Positions 13,801 through 24,020 of a DNA stretch of 64,000 nucleotides are shown here, one piece after another. The notes beneath the pieces are model-generated. The model was not told where the DNA came from, did not search any database, and worked only from the letters and a program-made list of their open reading frames with translations. Position 1 is the stretch's first letter. Each line of letters starts with the position of its first letter. Both the position numbers and the translations under genes were made by a program. This DNA is from Sphagnum compactum (lineage: Eukaryota; Bryophyta; Sphagnopsida; Sphagnales): NCBI GenBank assembly GCA_965153455.1, contig OZ234499.1, forward strand, positions 5,315,577 through 5,379,576. The letters run 5' to 3'.

Positions 13801-14930
13801 TTGAAAATATCTCCAACCATTGTAAACTAATGAAATGGAAGCATTATAACAATAATTCATCCCAACACATTTAAGACATGATAAATGGGAAAAATCCCAT
13901 TTGAATAACATTGATTAAGGATTATTTTTTATGCACATATATTAGGCTTATTAATTCATTTATTTGTCATTTCTAAACAATAATGTACACCTAAATCTAG
14001 CTAGGAGAAATGGGAGCTTTCACATTCATCACCAAATGCATCAACTAAAACCAACGTCATCATAGTTCCCTTGTTTTAGGTGAAACCATGAATGAGCAAA
14101 CCAATATTGGTGTTGTATTATGAATTTTTACAAACTAGTTTTGTTCAAAACCATTTGGCTTGTACCAAAATCAATATTCTATCCATTAGAATTTGGTTTT
14201 AAGTTATCAACTCATATATATATAGTCATTTAATGATATTAAGTTAAATGAATGGACTTTTGAAGTTGTAGCACATGGAATGTTATTATAATAATGAATT
14301 TGCATATGGATTTTATTGTGTGTGGATATTGTTTTGAATTTTTTATTCAAAATTCAATATCCTTTGTAAAAAATCATGAGGAACTTATAAATGAATTCCT
14401 CTTGGAAAAATATTTTGTAATACTATAGTTATGGATTTTTTAATGGTCAAAATTAATGTGCTTAAAAAAATGTGCATATAATTTTGAAAAAATGCCATTT
14501 ATCTTGAATCTTTGCACACGTAAAAATTGATATTCTATAGTTGGGACTTTTCAAATATGGAAAATAAGTATTTTGGAATTGATGGATTGGTATTACTTAA
14601 TTATTTAATCATCTGAGGCTTGAAAAAAATACAAAGGAAATGGACTTATGAAGATGTTATCATGTGCCATTTTTGGTCCATTCATTCATTTTGGACAAGT
14701 CTTTTAGGAACTGAACATTTTGATTGGGTATTTTTGGTTGGTTTTTTTATTGCATTTTTTTAATAAGTTTTTTTACTAAACCACTGTGACAATAACATAA
14801 TTTGGGTAGCGACCAAAAAAAAAACTAGTTAAAAAAAATTATTTAAAATTTACATGAAAATAGGTAGGTTTAATATTTTAATAATTTCATTAAAATTATA
14901 GTGTAAATAGTGTTAAATTAATTTTACACT
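4858..14930. other. AT-rich gene desert
   Basis: Only short, unconvincing open frames occur here. The first few hundred bases are probably the 3' UTR of the kinase gene. A plant telomere-like run (AAACCCTAAACCCTAA) lies at 5715-5732. From about 5.8 kb the sequence is very AT-rich with frequent TTG/CAA and ATTTG motifs and no recognisable gene, RNA gene or intact transposon. It probably consists of old, decayed repeats. Confidence 0.55.
5715..5732. repeat. Short interstitial telomere-like repeat
   Basis: Two and a half units of the plant telomere repeat, CCCTAAA, stand in AT-rich non-coding DNA. Such telo-box tracts occur in plant promoters and at old break-repair sites. No gene start lies nearby to favour a promoter role. 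Confidence 0.5.
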
Positions 14931-14934
14931 ATTT

Positions 14935-16015
14935 ACATAAATAGGTAGGTTATAGGTAGGTTAGCTTAGGTAGGTAGGAGGCACCTATTAACAATTACAT
15001 GTATTTATGTAACATGTAGGTTATAATCTACTAGGCCTTATAAGTACCTACTAGGTCTATGTTTATACCTACTTAGTGAGGTACTTACGCCTATGTTATT
15101 TAACACACTACATAAATATTTATTAACCTATTAATAGATCTAGCCTAGGCATATTAGGTAGGTTAACCCATTAAGTAGGTATAAACTAATAAGCTACCTA
15201 CCTAATATTAGGTTAAGTTACCTACCTAGTAGCCTAGGTGGCTTAGCCTAAGTTAGTTACATACATATCTAACAAGCATGGGTGGCCTAGGTAGCCTAGG
15301 TTAGGCTACATATTTACCTAAGTAATTTAAGCTAAGTTATGTACCTATTTAGTAGGCTTAGGTTAAGCTAACTTGGGCTACTTAGACCTAAGTTAGGTTA
15401 TGTACCTACCTAGGCAACCCAGGTGAGGCTACATACCTACCTAGTAAGCCTAGGTAACTTAGGTTAGGTTATGCACCTACCTCATAAGCTTCGATGGCCT
15501 AGATTAGGCTACTTACCTTGTAGGCCTAAGTGGCCTACGCTATGTACATAGTTACCAAGTGTACTTCGATAACCTAGGTTAAGTTACCTACCCAATAAGC
15601 CTAGGTGGCCTAGGCTACTTACTTAGTTAATAAAATAGGCTACCTACTTATTAGGCCTAGGTGGCCTATGTTATTTACCTAATAGGCCTAGACTACGTAC
15701 CTATAATAGGCCTAGGTTAGTAAGTACATGGTTAATAGGTCTACCTAGTAAGGCTAGGTCACTTAAAATACATATTTAATAGTCCCAAGTCACATTTTAA
15801 GTAACCTATACTAGATAGGTCTAGGCTAAGCTACGTCCTAGGTAACGTATATTAAATAGGTTTAAGTTAGGCTACTTATCTAATAACATATTACCTAACA
15901 AGTAGCCTATTAGCCTATAAATTATGCTAGGCTAAATAGGTAGTCTAGGCCTAGCCTAACCTAATAAATCATGTTAAATTAAATAGGTAGCTTAGGTTTA
16001 ACAAGTAGGCTAAGT
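14935..16015. repeat. Degenerate CCTA/TAGG low-complexity array
   Basis: About 1.1 kb is built almost wholly from TAGG, CCTA, TAGGC and their combinations, such as GCCTAGGTGGCCTAGG and CTACCTACCTA. Units run in both orientations, so the region is rich in short palindromes around CCTAGG. No fixed long period is visible. It resembles an expanded and scrambled tetranucleotide satellite. Pure GTAGGTAGG tracts of the same family recur at 17430-17465 and about 19300-19445. Confidence 0.75.
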
Positions 16016-16019
16016 CATT

Positions 16020-16330
16020 AAATGAATATGACTCATTTGACTAAATGTCAAATCATAATGGTCAATTTGACCAAGGGTCAAATCAAAATGGTCAATTTGA
16101 CTAAACCTTATCCATTCAATACAGTCAATTTGACTAGGCCATGGCCATTTTGATGGACATTTGTCCATTTTGACTAGATCTTCAGCTTGACACTTGGTCA
16201 AAAAGGTCACTTTAATCAAATGTATTAATCAAATGTAAAATGTGTTTTTCATGCCCCAAGTCAAAGTGGACATACCCTTTGGTCCATGTGGACATTCAGT
16301 CAAGTTGGCGTTTTGAAAAAACGTGATTTC
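16020..16330. repeat. Degenerate GGTCAATTTGAC repeat block
   Basis: The words GGTCAATTTGAC, GGTCAAAT and TTTGACTA recur many times within about 300 bp, for example ATGGTCAATTTGAC at about 16059 and again near 16089. GTCAANTTGAC is itself palindromic. A related block of TTTGAC/GGACATT words lies at about 17255-17390, and a more regular one at 19460-19710. Confidence 0.6.
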
Positions 16331-17704
16331 TTGTAATGAGTAAATCATACTAAATTCAAATGTCAAGATTCAACAACTTACATTGATGAATGAAAATAAA
16401 AACTAACAAAAAGAATATAAATTATTCATCTATGATTTGTCTAATTGCCCCCCTTAGGGTTTATAAATTATCTTCATCCCTCATGGTTAAAACTTGAAAC
16501 TTGTTTGTGTATAGGTGTCTTCTCATTGGATTTTTGACATTGCAACTACAATCACAATCCAACATTGTTTTCATCCGAAAATTATTCTTAAAACAAAAAA
16601 AATTTATGCACTACATACAATGAAAATGAAATACTAAAGTCTAAAACTATATGTTGCATCTTAATAACCATTATGACAATTGGCACCTATTCATCATCTT
16701 CTATATATTCATGCAAACATGGGCTAGATCACAACTTTATAGTGTTGATGAACCAATTTTTAGCCATAGCCATCAAAAACCAATTTGTTAGATCTAAATG
16801 TTATAATCTAGATATGACCCATTAAAACATGCATGCCATATTTGGGCTACCATGAAAGAATTGATCATGCATTCAATCTTGCCAAATGAAGTTGGAAGTT
16901 TGCCAATTATGAATACATTGAAAGCTTGTGTCATGGTTTGTTTGTCATATGACTAATGATACCATTAAAGTTTTGGCAGCACCCGAGGAAATATTTTCAT
17001 TTTGGTTTACATTTTTTGCTTTTTGGTGTGATTTTTTTCAATCTTCGTTTTTGAACATCTTGGAACATATGCGACCATCCAAATGGTTGTCAATGATAAT
17101 GATGCCAAACCAAACCCCAAATATGTGAAACCAATAAAAGTTTTGGTCCAATTTGTCAACCATTACTATAATTCATGGTTTTCTTTACTGGGCTTTCTAG
17201 AAAAAAATACCCAAAAATAATAGGTGTAAAAAAAACCACCTTGTCAATCTAGACAAGTTGTTTTGGACATGTCCAATGCGACTGGGTAATCAATTTGGAC
17301 CTTGTCATTTTGACTAATAGAGTGATTAACAAAGTGACTAACTATTTGACTGGTAGAGAATGGACCATTTGACTGAGTCAACTTTATACATAAATTAAAA
17401 TATTTTTTGGATTATTATTTTTAAAATTAATAGGTAGGTAGGTAGGTAATAGGTTTAGATAGGTAAAAAAAACATTTTGGTAGGTAGGTGTTAATTTAGC
17501 TAAACCTACATAACTTAACTGAACTTCACTTCACCAAGTTACCTTAGTTTAACCCACCTACCTTCGTCTTCTAAACATGCACATAGGTTGTAAATAGAAA
17601 GAATTAAACCCCAAACCTTCACAATGATAAACCAAATTCTTACCAATGGACTACACCATAAAAAATGCTCAATTTTTATCAAGTTTTTTATTTCACATCA
17701 CTAA

Positions 17705-19265
17705 ACATAATGGCTAAACCTAGGTGACAATTAGTGGCTAAAATCAGTGATTTAAAGCAATAGTTAAACCTAATGGTTAAATCAAGTGGTTAAACTTAAT
17801 TATTTAAAATAGTGACTAAACCTAATGGTTAAACTCAATGATTTGGGTAAAAACACATTACAATGTATTTTTTTGGAAGTCACAATGGTAGTTTTTTCTA
17901 AGTGAGCAAAGTATTGTTGCATTGTATTCAAATCTATTTGAAAAACTTAGCAAAAGTGAGATGAAAAATTGGAACCTACATTCTAATATTTCAAACCCCA
18001 AATTTTTTTACCAAAAGGATAAATGTTCAATTCAAGGTGGACTTTATAGAGGATGGTACATCCAATGTCATAGTCCAAATTACCCCCAAAAATTTATCAT
18101 TATGGACTTTTTTCTTTAAGTGGAATTGGAAATTAAGCTTATAAATTTTTACCACTACAGATTGAAGTACCATAACACATAAGATAAAAAATTCAAGCAA
18201 GAAAAAATCTTTCAAATTTTTTGAAATGGAAATTTCAAATTCGTAAAGTCCATTTCAATATCTAAATTGATTTTTTCAAGGTCCATATTTTTAGAGGTTT
18301 TTAAAAACAATTTAAATTATGGTGGTATGAACTTGGAAATGGAAAAAGTGTGAACTTCAATGTCAATTAAATGTTTTTTTTGAAAAATCATTGGATTTGG
18401 ACAATAAAAATGGATTTTCATTTGCCCTTTTTGGGTGAGTGTAGTGTGCATTTACCAATTTAAAGTAATGGCTAAACTTAGTGGTTAAACCCATTGACTT
18501 AAAGTAATGGTTAAACTTAGTGGCTAAACTCACTAACTTAAAATATGGTTAAATTTAACGGTTAAACTAAATGAATTAAAACAATGGCTAAACATAATGG
18601 TTAAACCTAGTGACTAAATTTAGTGACTTAAATTAATGGCTAAACATAATGATTTAAAATAAGGGCTAAACATAATGGTTAAACATTGATTAAACCTAAT
18701 GATTAAATATAATGTTTAAACGTAGTGGCTAAACTTAATCAATAAAATTAATGGCTAAACTCACTTCATGGCTAAACTTTGACTTAACTTAATGGCTAAA
18801 TTTGATGGTTAAACATAATGATTAAACCTTGGTTAAACATAGTGTTTAAACTCAATGTCTAAATTTAACATGGCTAAACATGTTAGTTAAACATATGTTA
18901 AACATAATTGTTAAATTTAGTGGTTAAATATAATGACTAAAAATCAGCTAAATTTAGGCTAAACCTAGTGGCTAAACATAGGTTAAACCTAGTGGCAAAA
19001 CATAATGACTAAACATAGGTTAAACCTAGGGGGTAACTATGGTGGTTAAACATAATGATTAAACCTAGGCTATACTTAGTGGCTATATCTAATGGTTAAG
19101 CTTAAGCTATACCTATTGACCAAATTTAATGGTTCAACTTAAGCTGAACCTAGTGCCAAATCTAGTGATTTAAGCATAATGGTTAAAATTTAGTAGCTAA
19201 ATTGAAATGAAACATAATGGATAAAATTTGGGTAAATTTAGTGGCTAAACCTAGTGGTTATCTAG
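17705..19265. repeat. Degenerate tandem array of a 13-bp TGGYTAAAC unit
   Basis: The phrase WAGTGGYTAAACM, about 13 bp, and variants such as TAATGGCTAAACA are repeated dozens of times. The array covers about 17705-17850 and, after an unrelated AT-rich insert, 18455-19265. Units vary at several positions and by a base or two in length, as expected of an old array. It has no coding capacity. Confidence 0.75.
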
Positions 19266-19299
19266 TGAATATAAAAATAAATAAATAAGTGAGTGGATA

Positions 19300-19445
19300 T
19301 GTAGGTAGGTAGGTAGGTAAGTAGGTAGGTCATATGAAAGTGAAAAATATAGGTACTTACATGTAGGTAAGTAATGAAAAGGTATAGGTACATAGGTAGG
19401 TAGGTAAATAAGTAGGTAAATAATAGATAGGTGGGTGGATGGGTA
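19300..19445. repeat. GTAGGTAGG microsatellite-like tract
   Basis: Four to five perfect GTAG units near 19309-19330 are followed by interrupted GTAGGTA units up to about 19445. It belongs to the same tetranucleotide family as the 14.9-16.0 kb array and lies between the TAAAC array and the 63-bp array. Confidence 0.7.
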
Positions 19446-19459
19446 ATAGGGTTCAACTT

Positions 19460-19710
19460 GATTAAAAACCATTGGTCATTTTTATTAAAAATCATTGACC
19501 ATTTTGATTAAATATTCAATTTGATTAAAGACCATTGGTCATTTTGACTGAAAATCATTGATCATTGTGACTAAATATTCAACTTGATTAAAGACCATTG
19601 GTCATTTTGATTAAAGATTATTAATCATTTTGATTAACTGTTTAATTTAATTAAAGACCATTGACCATTTTGATTAAGGTTGTACAACTTGACTATGTGC
19701 ATTTAATTAA
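19460..19710. repeat. 63-bp tandem repeat array
   Basis: Units begin at 19460, 19523, 19586 and 19649, exactly 63 bp apart, each starting with (G/A)ATTAAARACCATTG. Within each unit a half-length subrepeat is visible (ACCATTGGTCATTTTGA then ATCATTGATCATT). The fourth unit fades after about 30 bases. It is non-coding. Confidence 0.8.
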
Positions 19711-19897
19711 ATTAACCACTATGTCAAGTTGATCAGTCAACAAATATATGTGTCAATCAAGCCTTTGGCTTTTAGTCAAAATGTACATGTCCATTAGTCA
19801 AAATGACAAGTTAATCAATTTGAACTTTTTAAATAACCATGATTTGTAATAGTGAACACATCTAAAAGGTTGTCGGATGGGGACAAACCACAATGCT

Positions 19898-20600
19898 TCA
19901 TATGTTAGGGGCATGAATTATGTGCATTGTTTGAATGAAGGCCCATGCCAAAGGTGTTTGATGTTGTTGATACAACCAAAGGACCTTTAATTCATGAGGT
20001 TCAATTTCCCTTTCTTGGCCTTGGATCACAAACTCATTATTTGTCAATCTTAAAAAAAAATTCTTGTTTAGTTGTATCATATTTTGCAAACAACCTAGGT
20101 TCCAATAGGGCATGAAAGAAAATGACTTTTTGATGTTACCAAAAATGGGAGTGTAAGGTCCCCAAATCTTAACTATTCCAAGGTGATTAATGTTTGAAAC
20201 CATGGTTTCATTGTTTTGTGATATCACATTAGCCTCATATTCACCTTTGGGCTCCTCGCACACATATTATACATTGGAACATAAATTAATGGCACCTTCA
20301 ATGCAACACTTGTATGTCATTGCAAATGATCTTTCACCCACAATCTTGGCACTAAAATGGATGATGACAACAAATGTGTCATTCCCAAGAATGTATATAT
20401 GGAATGTGGGTGGACCATGGATTTGTCCATTCAGTCCATTTGTTTTTCTCTCATTCCATTATTCAAATGGTTTTTATTGTCCATCATTGCACATCTTCAC
20501 GTAATTGTGTGTATTCATCAATTTACAATTCATCTTCTTCAACTTGTCTAATAATGGGTGGTTGGGTTTTATGCACTAAACGCACCCACAAGAACATGTG
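19898..20600 (-). pseudogene. Unidentified decayed coding remnant
   Basis: A 121-codon open frame on the minus strand (20263 down to 19898) is unusually long for this AT-rich sequence, and its composition is protein-like (PYTPIFGNIKKSFSF, LGCLQNMIQLNKNFFLRL). Further up the same strand, to about 20600, more protein-like text appears broken by stops, such as RQVEEDEL and EKNKWTEWTNPWS. I do not recognise the family. A degraded transposon polyprotein is a reasonable guess, and chance cannot be excluded. Confidence 0.3.
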
Positions 20601-23600
20601 AGTTAAGATGTTATTGGAATTTTGCATTAGCCAAATATTGGACTCCTCAAAATATCGTTCCTTGTCATGATGCATGACCCATCCAATCATTTGCATAGGT
20701 TTTCACCCCCTCCACCACCCATTGAACCAACCTTTTTTTTGCATAGACAAATAATCAATGCTTAGATGAATATATCTTTTTGTGGCAAATAAATTCACCA
20801 ATTCATGTTACATGTGTTAAAGGATGTTAATGCCCGATCATTTGATGTTTAGGTTCAATTGGACATTGTGTTTGTTTTTCTTTTTTTTCAGTATTGTGTA
20901 TTTTAGTCATCAAGGCTCAAATTGCAAATGTCAAAATCCTTAAAGGAGGTCCCAAATTTTAAAATCCAAGGGAAATAATGAAAATGATTTTAAAAATAAC
21001 ACAAAAAATGGACAATAATCCACCAAGTGTGCACACAAAAAATGAACAATAGCCCAACCAAATGTGCACATGTTGTAATTTTGTAAATGGAATGAATAGT
21101 CAACAAATAAAGGAATGTCTTCGATCCACACACAAAAGATGTAAGCAAAAAATGAAAAAAGTAATGAGTGAAAACTTTAAAGGCCCATCATTTTTCAAAC
21201 CTCCAAGTTCAAAAATGTCATCTCTTGTTGTGTTCATTAAATGATGAGTTAAGTTTGAGAAGCAACATAAGAAACACATGCAGGTTTGGAGATGACAAGT
21301 AAACATTGATTTGATGGCAAGGTCATACTAATGTGCTTCAACAATGTCAAAAAATTACATTATAATTTGTCTTGTTGTTTTTCATTGTCCTTGGCATTCT
21401 TCGACAACCATAACATTCTTTGATACCCCTTCATCATTCCCAAACTCCCTAGACGTGCCCCAGTTGTCCTTCACCATCCCTCAATGTTCCTCATTATCCT
21501 TCATCATCTTTCATCATCCTTTGTGATACCTCACCATCATCTTGTTGTTGCTCAATGTCTTTCAACATCTCCCCACTATGCCATGTCATTCCCAAACCAA
21601 AACAAAATGTCCTCGAACCAAAATTTTGCAACTCAAAGTTAAAAGTTACCACGGATGCCCTTTTTGGGACCTAGGGATGTCCCAAGAACATTCCCCCCAC
21701 CCCCCCCAAATTTTTTTTATGGTGACCTTGCACCTTTATTCCTTTAGATGCACAGCTATTTGGTGTTTTTATATTGACAAATCAACTTGATGACATAGGG
21801 AAAGCCTTTCTTTTAAGAAGTACCTAAGGAAATGCTTATTGCCAAAAGGAATCCATAACTGGCTTTGGCATTTTGATGCTCTAGTGGACTTCATGGGGAC
21901 ATGGGTTAGAACTTAGAACTTGGAACCCTTGACTCCTTGAAACCCTCACAATTTATGGACAATTGTGATGTTCATTGTTAGCCGCCTAAAGAAGTGGAAG
22001 AATTTTTTGTGGTATATGTGGAGGGCACCTTTACCCTCATTAAAATTTCTGTTTTAGGAGAGGATGGCACTTTAACCCTAAGTTCTCTCAGTTGTTTAAA
22101 ATTCTACTAGGCTAGTTACCTTGGGTAAGCACCTTGAAGGGGTCAGTCCAAGGAACTTAGGCTCTCCCCCCCCCCCCACAATCAGTTCCCACCTTGCACC
22201 AGGTCCGCATTCCCAGAACAGCCGCAGTCCTTACCCTACACTTTCTTAAAAGCAACAGTCTAAAAACAAGGTGTGTTATACACAATGGCCCTGCCATTAA
22301 TTCAATATCAACAATTGATATTTATGATAAAATTGGTCATAATTAGGGGAAAAATAAAAAATGAAATCCATTTTAATGTACATCATGTTGTTGTAAAAGA
22401 AGAAAATTCACGAATCTTTGTTTAATTTTTTTTACATCACATTAGTTATGAGGAACCCAAAAGGGATCTCGCATTAACTGATGACATGTTTTCGAAACAT
22501 ATTTAAACATTTAAAATTTTGTTACCAAACCGAAACCATTAGGGAAATGTCACAACATGATTTTTCATTTTTTTATAAAATCTAATGACTTTTTCCTCAA
22601 AAAAACAGTGACCAAATATTTTGTTTTCATATTTATTTTTCACATTTGTGCAAAAGTTCAAACCCAAAAAAAAAAAAGACTTGCCGTGGCATGTGTATTT
22701 GAATGTTTTTTAATAGCATTGTCACATTTTGAAAGAATTACATTAACTTCTGCTTATGATGGGTGCCATAACCATTTTTGGAGAAAATATTTTTATATTT
22801 AATTTTGTGGCTATGGATTGGTGACAAAGTCAGTTGGGATGGGTGCACATTTGAGGAGGTGGCAGAGAAAATAAAATGTCAAAAGATGAATGTGAATTTT
22901 TTACAACTAAATTAGGATGAATCATCTCACCTAGTTGGTAGGGGTCAAAATCCCTTGAAGCAAGTATACTCTAGAATGATTCTCAACCCAATATCCCTGC
23001 CTTACAAGGCAGAGCCAACAAAGAGGCAAAACCTCCACCACCCATAAGGTTCATCTACAAATTATCATCCATCCTTTTTAATATTGGCAAAACTTCGCCA
23101 AAAAAAATAGAAATTCAAGATAATAATCTCAAAACTGAAGTGATTTTGGAGGGTTTCATTTGCCAGAAGTGAGAAAAATAGTAAAAATTTGCTGGATTTT
23201 TATATTTGGTTTTCATTGTGTAACCATAAATATAAAAGGTTGATTAAAGACTTGTGCTTCGCATCTGGCTTATAAGCAGATTAGGCTAAATCTTAGTGGA
23301 GATGATCACCATATTTCCTACATCTTCTTAATAATAATAATAATTATTGTTATTATTATTGTTTTGCTTTTTTGAGGTGACTGGCTAAACACAAAAAAAT
23401 GGATTTTTGGGAATTTTTAAAGTACAAATTAGACTATTTTTGCTAGAAAATTGGGAAAATTCGCCACATTTCCCAAACTAAAAATTGGAGGAAAAGAAAA
23501 CACAATAAAGACTGCTTCCGAAAAAATTTCCGAAAAATAAGAAAACATTTCTTTTCTAAAGTATTCCGCGGGTAAGTTATACTTTGAGAGTACGGACTTT

Positions 23601-24020
23601 CCGAAACAAAAGACTGACCGGCTATTGCCAGTTTCTTGGAAATCGGGAACCCGCCGAGACAGTTACCCTCGTTCTCGCTTGTGTCGTAGCCCTGACAACA
23701 CGGCGAGAGAGACAGCGAGAGAACGAAAAAGAAGACGAAGAAGAAGAAGAAGATGAGACCGTCTTGTGCGTGCGCGTTGCTGTTGTTGTGCTGTGCACAT
23801 CCTTGGCGTACACACAGCGGATGATGCGGCCATGCCACATCACCTATCTCATGTCTCCCCTCCGTTGTCTTGATGCCGATGATTTCTCTCGTTAAAGCTT
23901 TTTAGGGTGCGAAATTGGTCCGGATTGCGCCTTCTGTGTAGGTGTGTGTGTGTGTGTGTGTGTTTTTTTCTCTTCCCTTGGGGTTCTGTGGAAGAGGGGG
24001 GCGGGGCGGTGGTGGAATCG
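20601..24020. other. Non-coding region upstream of the RING-H2 gene
   Basis: AT-rich sequence to about 23.4 kb contains an inverted, partial copy of a dispersed repeat (22937-23022). From about 23.5 kb the composition becomes richer in G and C, with a GAA-rich tract (23737-23754) and a GT microsatellite (23942-23963). That stretch is probably the promoter and 5' leader of the RING-H2 gene starting at 24021. Confidence 0.5.
22937..23022 (-). repeat. Partial inverted copy of the 30.4/45.1-kb dispersed repeat
   Basis: Read on the minus strand, this segment matches the first about 85 bp of the elements at 30406 and 45076. Shared blocks in order are GGCAGGGATATTG, ATTCATTATAGAGTATA-like text, and GGGATTTTGRCCCCTA. 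It is diverged and truncated. Confidence 0.55.

Noticed and set aside
15000-16000. CRISPR-like or satellite array with fixed spacing in the TAGG region
   Set aside because: No constant repeat-spacer structure exists, and the genome is a plant's. It is a degenerate low-complexity array.
19251-19495. Minus-strand frames of repeated YLPTYLPTY text
   Set aside because: They are direct translations of the GTAGGTAG tract.
22937-23022. tRNA-derived SINE head (A/B box) in the inverted family B copy
   Set aside because: The B-box-like GGTCAAAATCCC directly abuts the A-box-like CTAGTTGG, so the spacing does not fit a tRNA promoter.
23443-23838. 131-codon minus-strand frame
   Set aside because: Its middle is a poly-Phe run from the GAA-rich tract, and it has no recognisable motif. 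It is best read as promoter or leader of the RING-H2 gene.
23907-24020. In-frame extension upstream of the RING-H2 start
   Set aside because: It starts at GTG, contains no ATG, and is made largely of a GT microsatellite read as Cys-Val repeats. The conserved protein begins at ATG 24021.
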